Source: Trifolium pratense (Eukaryota; Streptophyta; Magnoliopsida; Fabales; Fabaceae). From it: a DNA stretch of 64,000 nucleotides. The stretch covers positions 49,868,572-49,932,571 of the forward strand of contig NC_060059.1 of NCBI RefSeq assembly GCF_020283565.1. The letters run 5' to 3'. Under the pieces are notes generated by a model. It was not told the DNA's origin, searched no databases, and saw nothing but the letters and a program-made list of their open reading frames with translations. Made by a program: the position numbers and the translations under genes. Each line of letters begins with the position of its first letter. The stretch's first letter is position 1. This document shows, piece by piece, positions 11,834-21,578 of the stretch.

Positions 11834-13544
11834 TTAATATAATCGATAAGTCTCTATTGGTAATCTTGGCTTTGCCACTGCCACAAGTGGCTTAGCTTTT
11901 GTGGTACCTCCATGAGATTCAGAGAGATCAATGCTAGAACAGTTGGGTGGTGCACTCCAAGTGAATCCATGGAGCAACCTTGCAAATAACATAATAGTCA
12001 TTGAAGATCCAAGCATGATGCCTGAACACCCACGCCTTCCGGTACCAAATGTTACCAATTCCAAACTCGGATCTGTCAAACTCACATTATACCCATCTAT
12101 CTTAAGATGCCGTTCTGGCTTGAACTTCAGTGGTTCTTTCCATACTTTAGGATTTAGGCCAAGTCCTTGTCTCCTTAAATAGACATGGCTACCTTTTGGG
12201 ATAAAGTAATTAGCAACAACTGTGTCTTTCATCGCGACGTGGGGAAGGTTGAAATCACAAATTGGATGGCGGCGAAAAGCTTCTCTTGCACAAGCTTTCA
12301 CATAGTTGAGTTTGGGAAAATCATATTCTTGCACCAGCCTTTCTTTTCCAACAACACTGTCTAATTCTTCGGTAGCCTTTTTAAGTAGCTCAGGCTGATT
12401 AATCATTTCAGCAAGTCCCCATTCAAGTGCATTTGATGGATTATCAACAGCTGCAAGTGTCAATTCCTGTAAAATTTAACTCCACAATCATTTTCAAGAC
12501 AATAATGCAAATATCAAAATAACTTAATCTGACGATCAGGACAAATTTTTGTAAACACTTATTTAAAATACTTTGTCATACTCATACCAAAACATTAGAC
12601 TTAATCTCCTGCTCTGTCAAAAGGTCGTTGTTGTGAGCATCTTTTAGTGAAATGAGAACATCAAGCAAATCTTCTTTATGCGTCTTTTTCCCATTCTTCC
12701 ATTGCCGAATTCTATCCTCAATTATAGGGTCATGATATTTCTTCATGATCTTACAAGCCTTCTTAATATTCTTCTCATGACCATCCAAGTCTAGACCCCT
12801 CAGACATGGCATGAAATCAGAAACAGAGAAAGCAAAAAGGTATTGCAAAACAGTAAAAACCGCTTCAACATATTCTACTTCCTTAAAGCTCGGTCCAAAA
12901 TCTTCGCTACCATTTCCAAAATACCTGGTATTCAAAAGCAACCTCCTAATAACATTCCCTGTATAATGTTTTGCAGTAACACTCACATTCACAATTCCAT
13001 CACCACCAATTTTCGTACATTGGTTGTAGACATACCGTACAATGTTATCGGCCTCTTCCACCCTTTTATCATGAAGCCATTGGTGTCTAAGAGGGGAAAC
13101 TAATTCATTGCTAATTAATTTCTTAATTTTCTTCCATTGTTCTCCAAAGGGAGTGAGTGCAGTGGTCAGATATCCAGTAGTAACATATTCATTGGACCAA
13201 CTACTCGGTCTTGAAGCAAAAATTGCATCTTGTTTTATACATATTTCACGTGCAATTTCAGGATCAGTCACTGTAATGACATGAACATTACCTAAACGGA
13301 TGCACGCAATTTGCGTGTTCATGTCATTCATCATTTTTTGTATCCATCTAAATGTTGGCCTATTTGCAAGCATTTCAGGGAGGTTGCCTACTATAGGCCA
13401 AGGTGTGGGACCAGGAGGGAGTTTGGGTTTTTCAGATTTTTGGTTGCAACTTTGATGTTTGATGAGGAGTGTAGAAACAAGAAAAACGAGTATGAGACAC
13501 CAAAATGATGGCAACAATTGGTCTGAAACAATAAAAGATTCCAT
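11834..13544 (-). CDS. CYP79D: cytochrome P450, CYP79 family (CYP79D-like), copy 1
   Basis: Exon 1 is 13,544-12,588 and exon 2 is 12,466-11,834. They are separated by a 121-bp GT-AG phase-0 intron and encode 529 aa, the usual CYP79 length. I chose the ATG at 13,544; the frame is open four codons further but without an earlier ATG. There is an N-terminal membrane anchor (about residues 10-30), a hinge [17 protein letters not shown] (from about 42), the CYP79 I-helix [13 protein letters not shown] (about 323-335) in place of AGxDT, the K-helix EAFR (381-384), FKPERH (434-439) and the heme loop [11 protein letters not shown] (Cys about 466). CYP79 enzymes convert amino acids to aldoximes at the ER; D-clade legume members use Val/Ile for linamarin and lotaustralin. 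The substrate is inferred. No CYP736 or UGT85 neighbours lie in the window. One oddity: GLGLNP where the family usually has GLGRNP. Confidence 0.93.
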
Positions 13545-13600
13545 GAGACTCAGCAATTTTGTTAAAGCTACTAGGTTTTATTTGCTTTTTTGTTGGATAT

Positions 13601-14288
13601 AATTCAGTGCATTCTTTGTTTTATATATATACTAGATATTTAATGACTGTTTTTAAAATACTATGATTTATCAATTCAGTGCATTCTTTGTTGGATATGA
13701 TGAATCAATTCAGTGCATTCTTTGTTTTAAAATAAATAATAAATGCTTTTAATTATTTTGACCAAATGACAATATTAGTCAAAAAACTCAATTAATTTTT
13801 TTCTATTGAATTTACTTATGATTAAATTAAAATATTAAATATTTAATTGTGAACAATTATTTTGACTAACTCAAAAGATAATCTTTAATTTCTAAATTAA
13901 AACCATGTAAAATTTGTGAACAAATTATTTTGACTGACTAAAAAGATAATTTTGACTGACTCGTCCCAAGAGTTGGAATCCTCTCCATTTTTAATTATTT
14001 CCATTTCTTCCATTAACAAAATTTTTAAATATTGTGGAGTGCATAAAAGTAATTTGACCTTAAAAAAAATATAGTAAAAAAAAAATAATGACTGCTTTTA
14101 ATTATTTTGACCAAATGATAATATTAGTCAAAAAAATCAATTTTTTTTTATTGAATTTACTTTTGATTAAATTAAAATATTAAATATTTAATTGTGAACA
14201 AATTATTTTGACTGACTCAAAAGATAATCTTTAATTTCTAAATTAAAACCATAGAAAATTTGTGAACAAATTATTTTGACCGACTCAA
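13601..14288 (-). promoter_or_regulatory. CYP79 copy 1 upstream region with repeats and W-box cores
   Basis: Three copies of AATTCAGTGCATTCTTTGTT lie at 13,601, 13,673 and 13,707. An imperfect ~195-bp direct repeat occupies about 13,744-13,945 and 14,093-14,288. The region holds eight TTGAC(C/T) cores on the plus strand, the core of WRKY-bound W-boxes, but AT-rich DNA gives some by chance. The truncated gypsy gag begins at the upstream edge, leaving at most about 740 bp of non-retroelement promoter. Confidence 0.5.
13622..13631 (-). promoter_or_regulatory. candidate TATA box of CYP79 copy 1
   Basis: TATATATATA (minus strand) lies 78-87 bp upstream of the chosen ATG, a usual distance for a plant TATA box with a short leader. 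The same element lies at 45,803-45,812 in unit 2. Confidence 0.55.
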
Positions 14289-14716
14289 ATTATCTTGTTC
14301 GCTTGAATTTGATGGGCGGTGGAGACTAATTGCTGAACTTGGATTGCTATATCTTGAAGAGAAGATTGGACATGTTGAAATTGCAAATTACTTTCAACCA
14401 TCTGCTTGATATAATCTTCCCAATAGGATCGTGTTTCAGCCCCCAACGATTCATTTTGTTGAAACTGTTGATGTGGCCAAATAGGCTGTTCTTCAAGAAA
14501 TGAATTATGTTCGCAATATTGTTCTTGAAAATTACCTACAAATTGAGTCTCACCACAAAAATTAGTATACAACATAGGACATGCATCAATACGATGAAAA
14601 TTTGAAGAGCAAATAGTACAAATCGCAAGTGAGATATGGTTTTGAATGCATGCTTGTTGTTCGCTTGCTTCCATCAAATTAACAAGGTATGCCAATTCCT
14701 CCAATGAGCTACCCAT
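14285..14716 (-). pseudogene. truncated gypsy gag-type ORF (gag')
   Basis: 143 codons starting MGSSLEELAYLVNLMEASEQ. A zinc knuckle CTICSSNFHRIDAC (CX2CX4HX4C) lies near residues 32-45. A helical ESNLQFQHVQSSLQDIAIQV region parallels the gag C-terminal region of Athila-type plant gypsy elements. It is the N-terminal part of the longer frame at 39,532-40,652 and ends where the CYP79 upstream DNA begins (about 14,288). The frame is open over its length, but the element is truncated. Confidence 0.7.
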
Positions 14717-15129
14717 GTTTATAATTTTTTTTTTTATTTAGGTTTTTTTCTTTTTGTTAAAAAAAATGAAGAGAAAAATTAAAAACCGTGTCAATTAAAA
14801 TCTAAAAAAAATAAAGTACCACCTAAAATTTCTAAAAATCAAACAAATCTAAATATAATTTTTTCGGATTTTTTTAAATAAATGGAAAATAAAAAAAAAT
14901 AATAAAGCGGTCTAAACGAAGGAATTCTGGATTTTCAGCCTGAAATTTCGTATCTTTGATACGAAAGTATTATTCCTCGATTTGTTTCTGATTTTGTGAC
15001 CAAATTTCGGGCCAATCTGAACAGTTGACCAAAAACAGAATTTTGTTCGGCTTCAATGCAAAATTCAACGTCAGAACCTGTAACACACCAAAAACTCAAA
15101 ACAAATGTTAGTGATGTTATAATCAGAGA

Positions 15130-15148
15130 TCCCCGGCAACAGTGCCAA
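15130..15148 (-). other. primer-binding site, tRNA-Asp type
   Basis: Plus-strand TCCCCGGCAACAGTGCCA matches the 3' end of plant tRNA-Asp(GTC) with two mismatches. It lies two bases outside the LTR terminus at 15,151. This proves minus orientation for the LTR and shows the DNA to its left is internal retroelement sequence. Confidence 0.8.
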
Positions 15149-15150
15149 TT

Positions 15151-17332
15151 TGATCGTTGTCGTGTGCGGTCAAAAATAAGTATTATAATTATAAAACGTA
15201 GTAACAAGGTAGTTAAACCTTTGTCGTCTCACAAGGACCTCTGATATGATAATTAGTAAAAATAAGAATGATGAATAACTCAATTAAATATGGGGTTTTG
15301 AGTTTGTTTAGATCGAAAGAGTATTATAAATTCAATTGATAAAAAGACGATCAATCCATTGGTTTTAGGAAAACTTCGTTTATGATTCTATCCTCGGTTC
15401 ACATAAAATATTGTTTATATATTCATGCATTGGATGTTTATAAGACCGATTATACAAGCGAGAAAAAGTTTTATATGAATTCATTCGATTAAGCAAAGAA
15501 TGTGTTCAACTAACCATGGGTAGTGAACAAGCGTCACTTAGTAACCATGGGTAGTGAACAAGCGTCACTTAGAACACGGTTTGTATCATGACAGAATTCG
15601 ACCAACCCTTTTTTGCTAAGCGCGAAAAAACCTATATCAATTCCTATTCGAACTAATCATACAAGCGATGAATCAATCCGAAAAGTCTCACAATATATAA
15701 CTCGAAACAGAGATTAAGCATCACTATATTCGAGTTTCATAAATAAATAAAGAGCATGAATTGATAAGAGAAGACAATAAATAAATAAACTGAATTACTA
15801 TTAAGAATTGAACCTCAAGAAGTCATGAACGATGTTCCCGTACACCAATGGATCAACCTAGGGTTGCTAGTTTTCCATGAGAATGCAGCAGCCTCTATTT
15901 TTGCGTGAATCAGAATTCATGAAACTCTAGCTGTGTTTTTGCTTAAGTACTCAGAGAAAATTGGGCTTAAAAAGCTACGGGTCGAAAAACATAAGTTTGA
16001 CCAGAAATTACATTATTTTCATAAAGTCTGGAGAAAATATTTTTTTCTACCCCTACATTTATACTTTTACCCCAACAAATAAAATTAATTTCCAATTTTA
16101 CCCTTTGACTTCACCCCCACAAAAAACATTCTTCCTGAACACTTATTTTATATTTTCCGGTATACAAAAGTTTCCACTCTTTCATCGGAACACTCATAAA
16201 CAAGATTTCAGTTTGACATCACTTATTGTTTCATCTAAACTGCTCAGTTTCTGAATGTTTGGAAAGATGAGGGTTAAACATTTTCCCTTTGTTGGGTTCA
16301 TCTACCTTTACTTCCAAATCACAACACAATAATTGCATTTTGAGTTGAAATTGAATTGCAAAACACAATTAAAGTGGAAAAGAGAAGAAATTTGAAACAC
16401 CCATGAATCATTGAACTGTGCAATAGTGTTGAATATTGCATAATTGATCAAAATTTTGATCTTTTATTCATGGTTTTTTTTCCTTTCTTTTTGTGACGTT
16501 GATTTGAGTTTTCCTTCAATTGTTTTTGGTTGAATTTTTGTTTGTGTGTAGCTATTGAAGCTTATAGATAGCAATTTTCTGTAACAACAACAGAGTATAA
16601 TTTGAATGGAACAAGTATTTGATGAAGATGACATAAGCAAAACAAAATTTCAATGAATAGTACTTAAAATTGTGATAAGAAGAAATTTGATTGGCTTAGA
16701 AAAGATTTTTAAGTGAGGCCAACCTTTTTCCCTTGCTTAAGATTAGTGGTTTCCTTGATGAGCGATAACAAACCGAAACTCTTTTGATAAGTGTTCCGTG
16801 AAAAAAAAAATTGTACACCGAAAAAGATAAAAGAAGTGTTCCAGAAATATTTCATGAAGTATTCCGGTTTGCAATTTTGATTACGGGAAATTTTTACATA
16901 CCGTAATAATTTTTGTGAGGGTAAAACCATATAATAAAAAGGGTAAAATAGGAAATTATTTTTATTTGTTGGGGTAGATATATAAATGTAGGGGTAGAAA
17001 AAAAAATTCCAAGTCTGGAACATAAACGTAAATATTTTACTGCTTTGCACTCCGAACTGGGTTCTGGCCTTAACATGAAAGTTGTAGCTATTTCTCTTAT
17101 CTTTCCAACGCATATTCGCACACCTCAATCCGATACTCGTACCTCAAGTTATCACCTGCGGACTGAAAAGGATCAACATGCAATTAAATCCGAAAATTAA
17201 TCAAAGAAATACATTAGAGCTCAATTATGACCCAAAGTTTAGAAACATGGTAAAAAGTTAATATTAGGTTAGAAAAGCTTCCAATGTGTCAAAGTACAAA
17301 GCCATAAAATATGTGCCAAAATGCACCGATCA
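15151..17332 (-). mobile_element. gypsy LTR with nested Mutator-like insert (LTR B)
   Basis: TGATCG at 15,151 and GCACCGATCA ending at 17,332 form the inverted LTR termini. The length is 2,182 bp, or about 1,195 without the 979-bp insertion and its 8-bp duplication. It is flanked by a PBS plus gag fragment on the left and by polypurine tract plus internal DNA on the right, so it is shared between two elements. Confidence 0.85.
16032..17010. mobile_element. non-autonomous Mutator-like (or hAT-like) element, 979 bp
   Basis: It is flanked by the direct 8-bp duplication AAGTCTGG (16,024-16,031 and 17,011-17,018). The uninterrupted site is seen at 41,980-42,000. Long imperfect terminal inverted repeats of about 100 bp share TTTTTTCTACCCCTACATTT and ACCCCAACAAATAAAA. 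Long repeats favour Mutator, while 8 bp is also the hAT length. It has no transposase. Confidence 0.85.
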
Positions 17333-18020
17333 AAATCCCCCACACTTATTATTTTGCTCTCCTGAGCAAAACTCAAGTTTAAAGACTCAAGTAAAACTTT
17401 TTTTTTAAGAGATAACAAAGCATGATACAACGTCATATGCAATCAACACATTCTAAGATTCAAGTTCAAACCATGGATTGTATTTCAAAGATTGGCATAA
17501 CTCCTGTATATCAACCGTCAATAATAATAAAGCGTGTGTGTATACTGCCTATTATTGTCAACCAGAGTCATGACATGATCCTTCTCAAAAACTACACAGT
17601 CAAGATACTAAGCTACCTTTTCTTTCCTACAACTTAGAGTTTGAGTTTAGATTTCAGCTTGAGGGGAAGCTATTCTTTTCTTGTTCTCACAGGCTTTTTG
17701 ATTTTTATACGCAGGGATACTACTTAAGTTCATTTTAGTTATGCTTTAGGTGCTACTCTACCTTTTCACCTGACGGGATCTCACTTGTAATGAGTCCAAC
17801 CTGTTACTCCGAATAGAGCACCCTACACAGCATTTGTTCCTCCAGTTTTAGGCACAGGAACTCAACATATTCATTATTGTTCCTCCAGTTTCGGGCAGAG
17901 GAACTTATTCTATTTTTATTTTTTTTGTGTAGTATCCCATCATTTAATCTAGCCATGATCCTACAATCAAGTAATCCAGTTTTCCCCCAAACTTAGACCT
18001 AATCATACCTCTTTGTCGTA
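17333..18020 (-). mobile_element. internal segment of the gag-only gypsy element with polypurine tract
   Basis: Minus-strand AAGTGTGGGGGATTT (17,347-17,333) is the polypurine tract next to the LTR start. The rest is non-coding, with no frame longer than about 70 codons. It ends at the TCGTA target duplication (18,016-18,020) of the Sirevirus and resumes at 30,163. Confidence 0.7.
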
Positions 18021-19108
18021 TGTTGGAACAAAATTGATTTAAAAATATTTGCCCCTAAATCTATTAAGGTTTTGATGATAACAAAGTATTAATAAACAAT
18101 TGGAAGGACTAAAAATTTAATTTAAGTGTGCAGGACTTAGATTCAATTAAGCTCTGATTAATGATCAGAAGATAAGGACTTCAGATGTTCGTAAGCGCTC
18201 AGAAGATCGAGAGACTCAGAAGTTGTACTCTTCAGACGATGGAGTCTTCAGAACCTCTTAAGGTCTTAGCTTCATCAAACTCTGATGATCTTCTTGAAGT
18301 TTGTAAAGATTCTCTTTTGCAAGTCAACTCTTCTACCAATGAAGAAAAGGACCTTTCAAGCCTGATCAGAACAGCTAATCTCTTTCTGTCTGTTCTCTTT
18401 TGAGAACGTGGGTCATCAGTTGTGTTAGCTGAATAAGGAAAGTCTTCTCTGCAGTAGTCAAAGTACCTGAAACTCTTACTTAGTTTTGGATACAACCAAA
18501 CTGCATCAAGACAGGCTGCTTGAAGACAAAAGGTTATCTACTTCAACGGTCTTCTTTGCAACGACTCTTTTCTAGTCGTATATATACTAAAGGAATCAGT
18601 TGTATAAAACAATTATTGGTTAAGGATTACTATCACGCACGAACAAACTCTGAATTCCTCATACAAAGCTCTGAACCTCTGAACTGTGTTGTTGCACTTT
18701 TAGTTCAAATATTTAGTATTTGTTCTCCTAGGTTCTGACTAAGAGCTATTGTATACTTTCCATTACTTTACTACATCTAGTACTTGAGATAACTTAAGCT
18801 TGTGTGCTTAAGTGTGAAGTCTTAAGCTTGTGTGCTTGAGCATTGTTGAGAAGTCTCTTGCTTGTGTGCTTGAGCAGTTGTAATCTTGTGTGATTATAGT
18901 GAAATCCCTTGGAAGTGCAAGGGGACTGGACTACTCTCGTTTTGTGAGAGGAACCAGTATAAATTGCTTGTGTGATCTCTCTCTCTCTCTTAACTTGTTT
19001 TATTGTGTTATTTATCCGCTGCTGTTGTAGTTAAGTTAAGAACTTGAAAAAGTTTTAAACTTGACTAAAACACAATTCAACCCCCCTTCTTGTGTTTTCA
19101 CACCTTCA
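18021..19108 (+). repeat. Sirevirus copy 1 5' LTR
   Basis: It begins TGTTGGAACA and ends CACACCTTCA. A TATA box (TATATATA, about 18,580-18,587) lies mid-LTR. Four copies of a CTTGTGTGCTTGAG-like motif follow at about 18,796-18,895, and a CT repeat lies at about 18,978. Small frames inside are incidental and recur in all four LTRs. Confidence 0.95.
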
Positions 19109-19109
19109 A

Positions 19110-19127
19110 TTGGTATCTAGAGCTCTG
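19110..19127 (+). other. Sirevirus primer-binding site, initiator tRNA-Met type
   Basis: TTGGTATCTAGAGCTCTGG lies one base after the LTR end. It matches the usual TGGTATCAGAGC start of copia PBSs complementary to initiator tRNA-Met, with an inserted T (TATCTAGAGC). Confidence 0.8.
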
Positions 19128-19178
19128 GTCTGTTACTTTCACTTAATAGTGAGACAGTAAAGATCTTGTGAGAACACT

Positions 19179-21578
19179 ATGTCTGGAGGAGACGATAGTA
19201 GCACTAGAACAACTGGTGAACCCAGTGATGCCAGTGGTGTTGGTGGTGGTCCTAGAAATGCTTTTGGTTTTGACTACTTAAGTAATGAATCACATGAACA
19301 CAGTGGCAATAGGAAAGCCCCTATATTCAATGGTGATGCATCATTATTTGAGTGGTGGAAGGAAAGACTGTATAGCAATATTACTGCTATTGATCATGAG
19401 TTGTGGGATTTGGTTGAGCTGGGAGTAACTTTTGAAAACTTAAATGAACATGGAAGATTGTCCATTGAGCATAGAAAGTAACTCACACCAGCTAACTTAA
19501 AAACCTACACTAAGCATCATAGAGTAAAGGACATTGTTGTTGGTGCTATTAGACATGAAGATTATGTCAGAATAGAGAACAAGTCTACTGCTAAATCTAT
19601 CTTTGATTCTATGTGTGCTACCTATGATGGTAATGAAAAGGTTCAAGAGGCTAAGGCTAGTCTCTTGATAAGGCAATATGAACTATTCACTATGCAACAA
19701 GATGAAAACATTGAGACTATGTTTACAAGGTTTCAAATCCTTGTATCTGGTCTTAAAGCTCTTAAGAGAAGTTATTCCACCTATGACCATGTTCAGAAGA
19801 TTTTGAGAAGTCTTCCTATTGCTTGGAGACCTAAGGTCACTGCAATAGAGGAAGCTCAAAATCTCAAGACTCTGAGTCTTGAGGCTCTGATAAGCAATCT
19901 CAGAAGCCATGAGATGGTTCTGAATGCTGATTCAGAAGCTAAGAAGAAGTCCAAGTCTGTGGCTTTACAGTCAACTAGGACTCCTTCTAAAGCTCTTAAG
20001 ACTCAGCTTCTTGACATTGAAGAGGAATCTTCTGCAGATGGTCAAGAGGAGGAAATGGGTGAAGATGAGTTTGTTTTATTCACCAAGTTTCAGCAATGGA
20101 ACAGATTTAACAAAAGAAACTTCAGAGGCAACAGCTCCAGAAATTTTGTCAGCAAAAAGGATGATCAGAAGAACTGCTTCAACTGTAAGAAGTCAGGACA
20201 CTTTATTGCTGACTGTCCAGAAATGTCTGCCAAAGACAAAAACAAAAGATACAGCTCAAAGAAGCAACAATTCAAGAGCAAATTGAAAAAGAGTCTGATG
20301 GCTACTTTTGAAGAGCTATCATCTGAGGAAGAAGTTGAGGAAGAAGAAGAGGCAAATCTAGCCCTGATGGCTTCAACTGACTTAGATGCAGACTCAGAGG
20401 ATGAATCAGAATCAGATTCAGAAGTAACAGATGAGGTATTTTCTGACTGTTCTAAATCTCAACTTATAACTGCACTTAACAAGGTCATTGAGAAACATCT
20501 CAGAGTGTTAAGTAAACAAAAAGTTTTACAAGAAAAGCTTAACACTCTGACTGAACAAGCAGAACATTTTCAAGGTCTTTATCAAGAAACTCTGAATAAA
20601 GTAAATGATTTTAAAAAGGGTTGTGCTGTTTGTCACAAACCTATTGATGAGCAGGAAATAGCTCTTCAACAGTTTGTGCATCTCAACCTTGGGAAGAGCA
20701 AAGCTGCTAATAGAATTTATAATGTTTTGAGACATAGAGGAGAAGGACTTGGCTATGAATATGGTAGAACATATTCAAAGCTGAAGACCTTTGCCAAAAA
20801 GGTTGGAAAATCTTGGGTTTATTATGTTGTTCCACCAAGTGAAGAGGGAAAGAATCCTGGTATTGTTGAAAATGACAATGATGATCTGAGTGATTTAGAA
20901 GTTGACAGCTCAGAGGAACCAAGTGCCTCAGGATCTGGAAAGAAAAGTTCAGAAGATAGAAGTTGTTCAGAACTTGAGAACATTAGTTCAGATGTTCTGA
21001 AAGCTTCAACATCTGAGACTTCAAATTCTGGATCCAAAGGAACTTCAGTACCTGAAGCTAGTCAATCTAAAGGATCAGAAGTTTTTAAAAGAAAAAATTC
21101 AAATTCCAAATCTCAGATGAAGTACAGGACTCAGATTATTTATGATTCTAGAGTCAGTAAATATAATCAATCAGAACATGGGATTGGTGATAAATACAAA
21201 CCCTGGAATCATAAACAATCCAAATCCTGGAATAATAACAGATTTCAAAAGAAAAGGTTTCAAAAAGGTTATTATTCCAAACCAAGATCTTTCTCTAACA
21301 CTAGACAACATAGTAAGCATTTGTGGACTAACAAGCGTGGACCCAGAAGATGGGTACCAAAAGCTGAAATAATGTATCATTCAGATTTACCAACTAGGAA
21401 AGGATATGTCCTACCTAGAGTATGGAAACAAGTCCTATGCAAAGGAAGAAGGGCTTATGTCCTAGACAAATGGCTGACAAGTTCTCAAGTTAACAATCAG
21501 AACTTGAAAAATGAAGAGGAAGAATACTGGGATGACTTTATCATTAACTGTGATGAAGAGTTCTACCGCAATGATTAA
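19179..21578 (+). pseudogene. gag: Sirevirus copy 1 gag, nonsense mutation
   Basis: The frame equals the 799-codon gag of copy 2 (51,362-53,761) except for TAA at 19,479-19,481, where copy 2 has TTA (Leu101). Downstream the frame stays open to TAA at 21,576. Visible parts are an N-terminal capsid-like region, the zinc knuckle CFNCKKSGHFIADC (CX2CX4HX4C, about residue 333), acidic Ser/Glu tracts, a CAVCHKPIDE segment and a basic RNA-binding-like C-terminus. Other differences from copy 2 are a handful of missense changes (for example Pro to Ser inside the knuckle). A full Gag cannot be made without readthrough. Confidence 0.9.

Noticed and set aside
13545..13556. Four extra N-terminal codons for CYP79 before the chosen ATG
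   Set aside because: The extended frame begins with TTG, not ATG; the ATG at 13,544 gives the normal N-terminal anchor length.
15130..15148. tRNA-Asp gene fragment
   Set aside because: Only the 18-base 3'-end match is present, right next to an LTR terminus, so it is a primer-binding site and not a tRNA gene. I saw no tRNA or rRNA gene in the window.
18185..18738. Small frames of 72, 87 and 72 codons inside the Sirevirus LTR, repeated in all four LTRs
   Set aside because: They lie within LTR control sequence, are repeated because the LTR is repeated, and have no recognisable domain.
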